From positions 3,259 through 67,258 of the forward strand of contig JAFEAM010000010.1 in the NCBI GenBank assembly GCA_018266395.1: DNA of 64,000 nucleotides, read 5' to 3'. This DNA is from Bacteroidota bacterium (lineage in GTDB: Bacteria > Bacteroidota > Bacteroidia > Cytophagales > Cyclobacteriaceae). Positions 1-11,820 of this stretch are shown piece by piece. A program made the translations under genes and the position numbers. Below the pieces are notes generated by a model, which saw only the letters and a list, made by a program, of their open reading frames with translations, did no database searches and had not been told where the DNA came from. Position 1 is the stretch's first letter. Every line of letters starts with the position of its first letter.

Positions 1-3
1 AGA

Positions 4-465
4 TTACTTATCGTACATCGCTATTGCCTGCAAGCAAACGATCTTCCACTGGCCATTCTTGTCTTTCTCCAACACCCGTACCTCTGAGGTTTCATCCAGG
101 TCGATGTCATCCCAGGCCTTTTGTATAAACCTGACATAAGCGCCTTTCCCATAGACGCGCACTTCAATCCAGACCCTGTCTATTTTTGATTTGGAAGGTT
201 TTGCGGTGCGGAAGTATTCGTCGAAGTTGCTGAGGATGCCTGGTGTTCCTTCAAGGTAGCTGCTGCCGGTAGAATCCGAGTAGGACCAGTACGTATAGGG
301 GGCATTAAGCCAATGCGCCTCCCAGTTCTTCCGGTCCAAACCGAAGAAAGCCGTGGTCTCCTTCACAATAGTGTTTTTGATGGCCGTTACGTCATCCTGA
401 TTTTGAGCATTGGAAAGGGTTGCCAGGCAAAGCAGGCAGCCCGTGAGAAGGGTCAACGTTTTCAT
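4..465 (-). CDS. Secreted NTF2-like (SnoaL/DUF4440-type) protein
   Basis: 153 residues. An N-terminal signal peptide (about residues 1-20, hydrophobic run ending SNA before QNQ) points to export. The rest has the length and helix-then-sheet pattern of a single cone-shaped NTF2-like domain: an early amphipathic helix (DDVTAIKNTIVKETTAF), a Trp/Tyr-rich stretch (WEAHWLNAPYTYW) and a final strand where 'GQWKIV' is followed by 'LQAIAMYDK', typical of SnoaL/DUF4440 proteins. Such domains bind small ligands or act as enzymes; nothing here shows which. It stands alone, divergent from the ppk2 gene. Fold assignment moderately sure, function unknown. Confidence 0.6.
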   Translation of the reverse strand: MKTLTLLTGCLLCLATLSNAQNQDDVTAIKNTIVKETTAFFGLDRKNWEAHWLNAPYTYWSYSDSTGSSYLEGTPGILSNFDEYFRTAKPSKSKIDRVWIEVRVYGKGAYVRFIQKAWDDIDLDETSEVRVLEKDKNGQWKIVCLQAIAMYDK

Positions 466-618
466 TTTTTGCTAGGGCATACAAGGTCTGCTTAAACTAC
501 CAATAACATGGATTATAAGCCAAAAAATTGACTAATTTATCATGCAGAACATGATTCTTGTCATGAAATCCCGGTGCCCTTTCCGGTTACATTTAGTAAA
601 ATCTTAAACTCGTTCTAT

Positions 619-1617
619 ATGCTTACCGACGAAAAAATGATTAGGCTCAAGGACCTCATGGTAAAGCCTGATAAATCCATGAATCTTAAAGACTTTGCTA
701 CCAAGTACAAAGGCAAAGAGCTCAATAAGGAAGATGCAGAGGCTTTGCTGGAAACAGGCCGTAAGCAACTGGCTGAAATGCAGGACAAGTTGTATGCGCA
801 CAACCGGTATGCAGTATTGATCATCCTGCAGGCCATGGACGCAGCGGGCAAGGATGGCATTGTAAAACACATCATGTCCGGCCTCAACCCGTTAGGTGTT
901 AAAGTATATAGTTTCAAAGCGCCAAATGCATTTGAACTGGATCACCACTACCTGTGGCGTCACGAGATAGCCCTTCCGCCAAGAGGAGAGATCGCCATCC
1001 ACAACCGTTCGCACTATGAGAACGTATTGGCTACGAAGGTGCACCCTGAGTGGGTATTGAACGAGAACCTGCCTGGTGTAGAATCAGTAAAAGACATAGA
1101 CGAGTCGTTCTGGGAATCACGTTACAAGCAGATAAGAAAGTTTGAGAAGGTACTGACCGATAATGGCATGGTTATCCTGAAGTTCTTCCTTCATGTTTCC
1201 AAAAAGGAACAGAAGAAACGCTTCCTGGAGAGAATTGATGATCCGGGCAAGAACTGGAAGTTCTCCCTGTCGGATTTGAAGGAGAGGGCCTACTGGGATG
1301 ACTATCAAAGGGTCTATTCGCAGGCTTTTAGCGCGACTTCAACCAAGAATGCGCCCTGGTTTATAATCCCCGCCGATGACAAATGGTATGCACGCCTGGC
1401 CATTGCTTCCGCTATTTACCGCCAGTTTGAAAAGCTCAAACTGAAGTATCCTTCAGTCAGTGAACAGCAGAAAGCAGAACTGCAGAAAGCGAAGTTGAAA
1501 CTGGCCGCCGAGGAAGAAGAGAACAAGGAAAAGAAGGGCAAGAAGAAGGCAAAAAAGTCTGATAAGAAAGCCTCAAAACAGGCTGCACCTGCAGCGGAAA
1601 AAGAGGCTAAAAAGTAG
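619..1617 (+). CDS. ppk2: Polyphosphate kinase 2 family protein
   Basis: About 332 residues. Polyphosphate:nucleotide phosphotransferase of the PPK2 family, a P-loop kinase-like fold using polyphosphate to phosphorylate nucleotides in the cytoplasm. Visible marks are the Walker A-like LQAMDAAGKDGIVKHI, the following SGLNPLGVKVYSFKAP, the lid region FNRSHYE-like IHNRSHYENVL, and FFLHVSKKEQKKRFLERIDDP. From memory the overall layout resembles class III enzymes, which act on AMP and ADP; that subclass is an inference. The last ~40 residues are a Lys/Ala/Glu-rich tail absent from the core family. A GTG at 574 could add 15 residues, but the ATG at 619 fits the family N-terminus better. A strong terminator follows. 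It sits upstream of gyrB-ppk1, with ppx opposite. Confidence 0.9.
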   Translation: MLTDEKMIRLKDLMVKPDKSMNLKDFATKYKGKELNKEDAEALLETGRKQLAEMQDKLYAHNRYAVLIILQAMDAAGKDGIVKHIMSGLNPLGVKVYSFKAPNAFELDHHYLWRHEIALPPRGEIAIHNRSHYENVLATKVHPEWVLNENLPGVESVKDIDESFWESRYKQIRKFEKVLTDNGMVILKFFLHVSKKEQKKRFLERIDDPGKNWKFSLSDLKERAYWDDYQRVYSQAFSATSTKNAPWFIIPADDKWYARLAIASAIYRQFEKLKLKYPSVSEQQKAELQKAKLKLAAEEEENKEKKGKKKAKKSDKKASKQAAPAAEKEAKK

Positions 1618-1635
1618 GCTAAAATTGGCCCATAC

Positions 1636-1676
1636 AAAGAGCCTTCCCCGAAGCTGCGGGGGAGGCTCTTTTTTTT
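1636..1676 (+). terminator. Rho-independent terminator after ppk2
   Basis: A 15-bp stem (1636-1650 with 1657-1671, one G-T wobble) with a 6-base loop is followed by a run of eight or more T. It ends the ppk2 transcript and separates it from gyrB. The left arm begins with A, so it could also work weakly on the other strand. Confidence 0.85.
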
Positions 1677-1733
1677 GCATCTTTTCTTTCAACATATACC
1701 CTTGAAAATGCAGTTTTTGACCTCAAAAACCCT

Positions 1734-1741
1734 TATTTTTG
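1734..1741 (+). promoter_or_regulatory. Candidate -7 box of the gyrB promoter
   Basis: TATTTTTG matches the Bacteroidota -7 consensus TAnnTTTG and lies about 20 bp before the gyrB ATG. The nearest TTTG (1716-1719) is only 14 bp away, shorter than the usual 19-20, so the -33 element is weak. The box lies inside a 10-bp direct repeat (1714-1723 and 1736-1745). Confidence 0.45.
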
Positions 1742-1752
1742 ACCTTTTGTAA

Positions 1753-5869
<4,117 letters not shown>

Positions 5870-5871
5870 GC

Positions 5872-6813
5872 TTATTTTACTTTCAGTGTCTTTTTGCCCT
5901 TTGACTGGTCCTCGAGATTGGCAAACTCAATCTTCTTCTGGGTTCGATTTTTTTCCAGCAGGTGCAGAAGGATACCGTCCTTCAATCCCACTTCAGGAAC
6001 AAGTATGCTGTTGGCCTTGGCCCATTCCATCACTTTGATGTAGATGTCGCTGGCAGGAACGATTACGTCGGCACGGTCCGGATTCATTTGCAAAGTGAAT
6101 ATGCGGTCTTCCATGCTGTGATCCTCAATAAGTCTTTTGATGTCTTTGACCTTCTTCAGGGACATGGTCTTGCCTGGCTTCAGCGTCGCCAGCTCAAAGA
6201 TCTTGGCAATGTTTCCGCCGGTTCCCACAGCGGTGACTTTGCCGTATCCTTTCTTGAGATTATCCTTCACCCACTTTTCCATGTCGGCCCACATGATGGG
6301 TGAGTCATGGTGCTCCAATACGCGGACAGAACCAACCTTAAAGGATCTTGTTTTAATCTTCTTGCCGCCGACAAACAGGTTAAGCTCCGTGCTTCCACCA
6401 CCTACATCAATGTGCAGGTAAGTTCTGTCGGTAAGGAATGATGAAATGGCTTTGTTGATCAGGTCAGCCTCCAGTTGGCCGTCGATAATGTGAATGGTGA
6501 TACCCAGTTCGTTGTGTACCTCCTGGACGAGTTCATGTCCGTTTTCTGATTCCCTCATCGCCGAGGTCGCACAAAACATGTAGTCGTCCACTTCATAAAG
6601 TTCAAGAAGAAGCTTGTAGGTTTTCATCAGCTTCTTGAACTTCTCAATGCTTTGGGCGCCTATGCGGTTCGTGCCAAAGACATCATGTCCCAGACGCAGG
6701 GGAAAGCGGACATATTCCAATTTTTTGAAGAGAATTCTGTCGCTGTGTTCAAGTACACTGGAGACCTGAAAACGAATGGCGTTTGAGCCTATGTCAATAG
6801 CGGCAAGTTTCAT
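5872..6813 (-). CDS. ppx: Exopolyphosphatase, Ppx/GppA family
   Basis: 313 residues, the short form (N-terminal ASKHA ATPase-like part only, no C-terminal HD domain). It removes terminal phosphate from polyphosphate, or from pppGpp, in the cytoplasm. Visible marks: MKLAAIDIGSNAIRF (phosphate-1 loop), CATSAMRESENG, the catalytic Glu region with IDGQLEADLI in place of the common ISGxEEA, and the second phosphate loop LHIDVGGGSTELNLF; then VGTGGNIAKI. It faces ppk1 tail to tail. The replacement of ISGxEEA by IDGQLEA keeps the Glu. Whether it prefers polyphosphate or pppGpp cannot be told from sequence, but the ppk1 neighbour favours polyphosphate. Confidence 0.88.
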   Translation of the reverse strand: MKLAAIDIGSNAIRFQVSSVLEHSDRILFKKLEYVRFPLRLGHDVFGTNRIGAQSIEKFKKLMKTYKLLLELYEVDDYMFCATSAMRESENGHELVQEVHNELGITIHIIDGQLEADLINKAISSFLTDRTYLHIDVGGGSTELNLFVGGKKIKTRSFKVGSVRVLEHHDSPIMWADMEKWVKDNLKKGYGKVTAVGTGGNIAKIFELATLKPGKTMSLKKVKDIKRLIEDHSMEDRIFTLQMNPDRADVIVPASDIYIKVMEWAKANSILVPEVGLKDGILLHLLEKNRTQKKIEFANLEDQSKGKKTLKVK

Positions 6814-6920
6814 CAGAACCGGTACAAAAATACGGCATTGCGATCGTAGAGCCTTGGTTTATGACGGGATAAATAGGTGTTCTAATTTTCATTTTTCCGC
6901 CGATATTGGTTTCTTTGCAT

Positions 6921-7024
6921 CGCTTATCCAGAAAGACTGAGGGACTGGGCCCTGAGACGTCTTAGCAACCCACCATAGTGGGTGCTAATTCCCATCCTGG
7001 CGCGAAGCCTGGAGAAGATAAGCG
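6921..7024 (+). ncRNA. SAM-I (S-box) riboswitch aptamer
   Basis: The 5' leader of the methionine genes has the full SAM-I core. P1 is an 8-bp helix (6921-6928 with 7017-7024). P2 pairs 6933-6937 with 6959-6963, and its internal segment carries GAGGGACTGGGCCC, needed for the kink-turn/pseudoknot. Then comes AGCAACC, P3 (CCCAC-CATA-GTGGG at 6969-6982), the conserved GGTGCTAATTCC, and P4 near 6994-7012. These match the S-adenosylmethionine-binding consensus. Its position just before metH, which regenerates methionine, fits feedback repression by SAM. Confidence 0.95.
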
Positions 7025-7037
7025 GCCAATCTGCAAG

Positions 7038-7076
7038 GCTCTTTCTGGATAGTATGTTCAAACAACAGAAAGAGTG
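7038..7076 (+). promoter_or_regulatory. Riboswitch expression platform: hairpin over the metH start
   Basis: CTCTTTCTG (7039-7047) is exactly complementary to CAGAAAGAG (7066-7074), giving a 9-bp hairpin whose 3' arm contains the purine-rich ribosome-binding stretch and the G of the GTG start. The same segment, read as TCTTTCTGG (7040-7048), is also exactly complementary to CCAGAAAGA (6928-6936) at the P1/P2 left side of the aptamer. The two pairings exclude each other, and there is no T-run, so control of translation rather than termination is inferred. Confidence 0.75.
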
Positions 7077-7077
7077 A
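7054..7077 (+). CDS. Possible 7-codon upstream reading frame (MFKQQKE)
   Basis: ATG at 7054 opens a seven-codon frame ending in TGA at 7075-7077, overlapping the metH GTG (7074-7076) as GTGA. It lies inside the riboswitch expression platform. Translation could open the hairpin and couple to metH, but seven codons can arise by chance, so this is only a candidate. Confidence 0.25.
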   Translation: MFKQQKE

Positions 7078-8072
7078 AAATTGAAGACATTCTTAAACAG
7101 CGGATCATGGTGCTTGACGGCGCCATGGGTACGATGATCCAAAAGCATAAGCTTACAGAGGAGGACTATCGTGGCGAAAGGTTCAGGAATCATCCTTACC
7201 CATTAAAGGGAAATAACGACCTGTTGTCACTAACAAGGCCTGATATCATTAAAGATATCCACAGGCAGTATTTCGAGGCAGGTGCCGACATTGCCGAAAC
7301 CAATACTTTCTCAGGCACCTCCATTGCGCAGGCCGACTATCACCTGGAAGACATTGTTTATGAACTCAACTACCAATCCGCGCTGATAGCCCGTGAGGTG
7401 GCGGATGAGTTTACGAGGAAGACTCCTGAAAAGCCACGGTTTGTGGCCGGGTCCATTGGCCCCACGAACAAGACTGCTTCGCTCTCGCCCGATGTGAATA
7501 ACCCGGGGTACCGTGCCATTACGTTCGATCAATTGAAAGAAGCATTCAAACTGCAGGCAAAGGGTCTTATCGAGGGTCGGGTTGACTTATTTCTGCTGGA
7601 GACCATTATTGATACCCTTAACGTGAAGGCGGCGCTGTTTGCCATCGAAGAGCTATTTGAAGAAAAAGGAATGAGGCTGCCCGTCATGGTTTCAGGTACG
7701 ATCACGGATGCCAGTGGCAGAACATTGTCCGGACAGACCACAGAGGCTTTTCTTGTTTCGGTGTCGCACGTGCCATTGCTCAGCGTGGGACTGAATTGCG
7801 CGCTGGGTGCAAAGCAACTGAGACCTTACCTGCAGGTGTTGAACGAGCAGGCACCTTTCTTTGTGAGCGCGTATCCCAATGCCGGACTTCCCAATGAATT
7901 TGGTCAATATGACCAGGGCCCGGAAGACATGGGCCAGCAAATGGAGGAATTTCTTAAGGAAGGACTGGTTAATATCGTTGGAGGTTGCTGTGGCACTACG
8001 CCTGACCACATCAGGGTGATCGCTTCCCTGGCAGCAAAATACAAGCCAAGGGAGGTGGCAGTGAATGCCTAA
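7074..8072 (+). CDS. metH: Methionine synthase, homocysteine-binding (Hcy) subunit
   Basis: 332 residues, equal to the first module of cobalamin-dependent methionine synthase. It binds homocysteine through zinc and accepts the methyl group. Marks: [14 protein letters not shown] at the N-terminus, the (alpha/beta)8 barrel, [13 protein letters not shown] with a zinc-ligand Cys near 242, and [15 protein letters not shown] with the Cys pair near 305. The remaining MetH modules are in the next gene, which overlaps by 8 bp. The start is GTG, with AGAAAGA just upstream; this region is sequestered by the riboswitch hairpin. A betaine-type methyltransferase shares this fold, but the neighbour settles the assignment. 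Confidence 0.93.
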   Translation: MKIEDILKQRIMVLDGAMGTMIQKHKLTEEDYRGERFRNHPYPLKGNNDLLSLTRPDIIKDIHRQYFEAGADIAETNTFSGTSIAQADYHLEDIVYELNYQSALIAREVADEFTRKTPEKPRFVAGSIGPTNKTASLSPDVNNPGYRAITFDQLKEAFKLQAKGLIEGRVDLFLLETIIDTLNVKAALFAIEELFEEKGMRLPVMVSGTITDASGRTLSGQTTEAFLVSVSHVPLLSVGLNCALGAKQLRPYLQVLNEQAPFFVSAYPNAGLPNEFGQYDQGPEDMGQQMEEFLKEGLVNIVGGCCGTTPDHIRVIASLAAKYKPREVAVNA

Positions 8073-10749
8073 GCATGAACTGCGGCTCAGCGGACTGGAG
8101 GCGATCTCCATCACAGCAGCATCCAATTTTGTAAATATCGGAGAACGGACCAACGTAACAGGTTCTGCAAAATTCCTCAAGCTTATCAAGGAGGATAAGT
8201 TTGATGAAGCATTATCGGTTGCACTTGATCAGGTGCGTGGCGGTGCCCAGGTCATTGACGTAAACATGGATGAGGGCATGCTTGACTCCGAGGCTGCCAT
8301 GGTCAGATTTCTGAACCTGATGGCCTCGGAACCTGAAATCGCCAGGATACCTGTCATGATTGACTCATCCAAATGGAATGTTATCGAGGCTGGTTTAAAA
8401 TGTCTGCAGGGCAAGAGCATTGTGAACTCTATCAGTCTGAAGGCAGGCGAGGAGGAATTCCTGCGACAGGCAAAGTTGGTGAGAAGATATGGTGCCGCAG
8501 CCGTTGTGATGGCCTTTGATGAACAGGGTCAGGCCGATACTTATCAGCGAAGAATTGACATTTGTGCACGGGCCTACCGTCTGCTTACTGAAAAGGTCAA
8601 ATTTCCCCCTGAGGACATCATTTTCGACCCTAACATATTCCCGGTGGCTACCGGCATTGAAGAGCATCGCATGTATGCATTGGATTTCTTCAAGGCGGCG
8701 GCCTGGATTCGCGAGAACCTTCCATATGCGCACGTCAGCGGTGGAGTAAGTAATGTGTCGTTTAGTTTCCGGGGTAACCAGACCGTCAGGGAAGCGATGC
8801 ATGCCGCGTTCCTGTATCACGCCATTCATCACGGGATGGACATGGGTATTGTGAATCCCACGATGCTGGCAGTCTATGATGAAATTCCAAAGGATCTGCT
8901 GGAGCGGGTGGAGGATGTGCTCCTGAACAGAAGGGATGATGCCACAGAGAGGCTGCTGGAATTCGCAGAAAAGGTAAAGGGCACCGCAAAACGCAAGGAG
9001 CAGGATGAAGAGTGGAGAAAGCTTCCGGTGGAAGACCGCATCACCCACTCACTCGTCAAGGGGGTCGTTGACTTCATTGAAGTGGACATGGAGGAACTCA
9101 GGGTTAAGTTTGAAAAGCCCCTCGAGGTAATTGAAGGTCCGTTGATGGGCGGGATGAACGTGGTGGGGGATTTATTCGGCGCTGGAAAGATGTTCCTTCC
9201 CCAGGTGGTGAAGAGTGCAAGGGTGATGAAGAAAGCGGTTGCTTACCTGACGCCGTTCCTTGAGGAGGAAAAGAAGAGAAGTGGGCAGGTTGGCAAGCCT
9301 GCTGCGCGCATCCTGATGGCGACAGTCAAAGGTGACGTACATGACATTGGAAAGAATATTGTGGGCGTGGTGCTTTCCTGCAACAACTACGAAGTGGTTG
9401 ACATGGGTGTGATGGTTCCGCCAGAGAAGATTTTGGAGACCGCCAGAAAAGAAAATGTGGATGTGATTGGCCTGAGCGGATTGATTACTCCTTCATTGGA
9501 TGAAATGGTGCATGTAGCGAAGGAAATGCAGCGGGAGAAGATGACACTTCCTCTTCTGATTGGAGGCGCCACCACTTCACGTATTCACACAGCAGTGAAG
9601 ATTGATCCGGTTTATGAGGGACCCGTGATCCATGTGCTCGATGCTTCCAGGTCCGTTCCGGTTGTGAGTGAATTGATCAACGATGGAACGCGGGAAGGGT
9701 TCAAGGATAGAATAAAAGAAGAATACCGGGGACTACGCAAGGATCATGAAAGCCGTCAGCAGGAAAAGGTGCTTTTGACGATTGAGGACGCGAGGAAAAA
9801 TGCCGTTGGCATAGATTGGACAATATTCACGCCACATGCGCCGTCGTTTATCGGCAGAAAGTCACTGCTCAATTTTCCGTTGGAACAGATCAGGCCCTAC
9901 ATTGACTGGACACCTTTTTTCCAGACGTGGATGCTGTACGGGAGATACCCTGGCATTCTTGCCGACCCGAAGGTAGGTACAGAAGCCAGCAAGTTATATG
10001 CAGATGCGCAGGCCCTGCTGGATCAGATCATTGCCGGCCGCAAGTTGAAAGCCAATGCCGTGATTGCATTTTATCCTGCTCAGCGCATAAGCCCGGAAGA
10101 CGTTCAATTGTACGGCGATAAGGGAGGCCAGGTGCCGCTGCAGACCATGCATTTCCTCCGGCAGCAGAATAAGAAGGCGGCAAATTTGCCGAACTACTGC
10201 CTTGCGGACTTTGTGGCACCGGTCTCATCAGGAAAACTGGACTATCTGGGTTTGTTTGCAGTTACGGCAGGCATCGGGTTAGAAAAGCTGATTGAGGGCT
10301 TCAAGGCACAACAGGATGACTATCATGAGATCATGGCCAAGGCGCTGGCGGACAGGCTTGCAGAAGCCTTTGCAGAATGTCTGCATCACCAGGTGAGAAA
10401 AGACTGGTGGGGATATGCAGCTGGTGAAAGGATAACGAACGAGCAGATGATTGCAGAAGAGTATCAGGGCATCCGCCCCGCACCAGGATATCCTGCCTGC
10501 CCTGATCATACGGAGAAGAAAGTCATTTTTGATTTGCTGCAGGCCGAAAAGGAAGCCGGCATCCAATTGACTGAATCCATGGCAATGTATCCTGCATCAA
10601 GTGTGTCCGGTTATTATTTCTCCCATCCTGAAGCTCGCTATTTCGGATTGGGCAAGATAGACCGGGACCAGATCCAGGACTACGCACGAAGAAAAGGGAT
10701 GCCGGTTGAGGAGATAGAGCGATGGCTGGCACCGGTGCTTGGGTATTAG
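8065..10749 (+). CDS. metH: Methionine synthase, folate/cobalamin/reactivation subunit
   Basis: 894 residues, the rest of MetH. In order: pterin-binding domain (about 10-290, [16 protein letters not shown] and [15 protein letters not shown]), helical B12 cap (about 310-410, [20 protein letters not shown]), Rossmann B12 domain with [21 protein letters not shown], where His near 426 is the cobalt ligand, and the SAM-dependent reactivation domain with [15 protein letters not shown] and the C-terminal [18 protein letters not shown]. It takes methyl from methyltetrahydrofolate, passes it through cobalamin to homocysteine bound by the preceding protein, and is repaired with SAM. Overlap with the first subunit implies coupled translation. 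The split arrangement is seen in other Bacteroidota. Confidence 0.95.
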   Translation: MPKHELRLSGLEAISITAASNFVNIGERTNVTGSAKFLKLIKEDKFDEALSVALDQVRGGAQVIDVNMDEGMLDSEAAMVRFLNLMASEPEIARIPVMIDSSKWNVIEAGLKCLQGKSIVNSISLKAGEEEFLRQAKLVRRYGAAAVVMAFDEQGQADTYQRRIDICARAYRLLTEKVKFPPEDIIFDPNIFPVATGIEEHRMYALDFFKAAAWIRENLPYAHVSGGVSNVSFSFRGNQTVREAMHAAFLYHAIHHGMDMGIVNPTMLAVYDEIPKDLLERVEDVLLNRRDDATERLLEFAEKVKGTAKRKEQDEEWRKLPVEDRITHSLVKGVVDFIEVDMEELRVKFEKPLEVIEGPLMGGMNVVGDLFGAGKMFLPQVVKSARVMKKAVAYLTPFLEEEKKRSGQVGKPAARILMATVKGDVHDIGKNIVGVVLSCNNYEVVDMGVMVPPEKILETARKENVDVIGLSGLITPSLDEMVHVAKEMQREKMTLPLLIGGATTSRIHTAVKIDPVYEGPVIHVLDASRSVPVVSELINDGTREGFKDRIKEEYRGLRKDHESRQQEKVLLTIEDARKNAVGIDWTIFTPHAPSFIGRKSLLNFPLEQIRPYIDWTPFFQTWMLYGRYPGILADPKVGTEASKLYADAQALLDQIIAGRKLKANAVIAFYPAQRISPEDVQLYGDKGGQVPLQTMHFLRQQNKKAANLPNYCLADFVAPVSSGKLDYLGLFAVTAGIGLEKLIEGFKAQQDDYHEIMAKALADRLAEAFAECLHHQVRKDWWGYAAGERITNEQMIAEEYQGIRPAPGYPACPDHTEKKVIFDLLQAEKEAGIQLTESMAMYPASSVSGYYFSHPEARYFGLGKIDRDQIQDYARRKGMPVEEIERWLAPVLGY

Positions 10750-10810
10750 TGATTTCGGTACGAGTTGAGAGAAGATTGCGCACTTATTGAATACTTGATT
10801 TTTTTAATAA

Positions 10811-11767
10811 ATGAAAGTCATTGATCATCTGAACAACGCTTCCGGCAAGACCCTGTTCAGCATTGAAATCTTGCCGCCGCTAAAAGGAGAGAACATCCGG
10901 ACCTTGTTTGACAATCTGGATCCGCTGATGGAGTTCAAACCCCCTTTTGTCGATGTTACGTATCACCGGGAGGAGTACGTCTATAAGAAGAAGGAGAACG
11001 GGCTGCTGGAGAAGAGGTCCACACGCAAGCGGCCCGGTACGGTAGGCATATGTGCGGCGATCCAGAACCATTATAAGGTGGACACGGTTCCGCATATCAT
11101 CTGCGGTGGCTTCACCCGTGAGGAAACAGAAAACGCCTTAATCGATCTTCACTTTCTCGGGATCGACAATGTGCTGGCCCTGCAGGGTGATGCCATCAAG
11201 TCGGAGGCCAGGTTCGTAGCCGAGCATGACGGAAACAAATTTGCATCAGACCTGCTGGAACAGATTGTGGGGATGAATCACGGGAAGTTCCTGGATGAAG
11301 ATCTAGAGAACGCTTCTCCGACGAATTTCTGTGTAGGGGTGGCAGGATATCCTGAAAAGCATTTTGCAGCTCCAAACCTTTCGGTCGACCTCAAATACCT
11401 GAAACAAAAGGTTGACAAGGGCGCCGAATATATTGTTACGCAGATGTTTTTCGACAACCGGAAGTACTTCCAGTTTGTTGAGAAATGCAGGGCAATGGGA
11501 ATTGGGGTGCCCATCATTCCGGGCATCAAGCCTATTACCACCAAGTCGCAAACCAGTATTTTACCCACAGTGTTTCACATTGATCTTCCTGAAGAACTTT
11601 CCAATGCTGTGGATGCATGTAAGGACAATGTTGCTGTGCGGCAGGTGGGGATTGAGTGGGCCGTTTCGCAGTCAAAGGAGCTGATCAAATTCGGTGTTCC
11701 GACACTGCATTTCTATTCCATGGGCAAGTCAGATCCCATTTATAAGATTGCGAAGCAATTGTTCTGA
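10811..11767 (+). CDS. metF: 5,10-Methylenetetrahydrofolate reductase
   Basis: 318 residues. A FAD enzyme that makes 5-methyltetrahydrofolate, the methyl donor for MetH. Family marks are FSIEILPPLKGENI (catalytic Glu), FVDVTYHREE, HIICGGFTREETENAL, VLALQGD, and VTQMFFDNRKYFQFVEKCRAMGI with PIIPGIKPI. It lies 61 bp after metH and shares its orientation, so it probably lies in the same SAM-controlled transcript; no separate convincing promoter was seen. A terminator follows directly. Confidence 0.95.
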   Translation: MKVIDHLNNASGKTLFSIEILPPLKGENIRTLFDNLDPLMEFKPPFVDVTYHREEYVYKKKENGLLEKRSTRKRPGTVGICAAIQNHYKVDTVPHIICGGFTREETENALIDLHFLGIDNVLALQGDAIKSEARFVAEHDGNKFASDLLEQIVGMNHGKFLDEDLENASPTNFCVGVAGYPEKHFAAPNLSVDLKYLKQKVDKGAEYIVTQMFFDNRKYFQFVEKCRAMGIGVPIIPGIKPITTKSQTSILPTVFHIDLPEELSNAVDACKDNVAVRQVGIEWAVSQSKELIKFGVPTLHFYSMGKSDPIYKIAKQLF

Positions 11768-11769
11768 TA

Positions 11770-11804
11770 GACAAAAAAAAGGGGACCGAAGCCCCCCTTT
11801 TGTC
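11770..11804. terminator. Likely bidirectional terminator between metF and the SGNH lipoprotein
   Basis: GACAAAA...TTTTGTC arms enclose a G4/C6 stem with a short loop (ACCGAA). A-rich left and T-rich right sides provide a U-tract on either strand, which suits two converging genes. Confidence 0.7.
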
Positions 11805-11820
11805 TTAATTCATTGAGACG

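Noticed and set aside
6910-6917. TTTCTTTG as the promoter of the riboswitch transcript
   Set aside because: No TTTG at 19-20 bp upstream; it would start inside the aptamer P1.
8395-9048. 217-codon open frame antisense to metH
   Set aside because: No motifs, covers the conserved pterin-binding part of metH.
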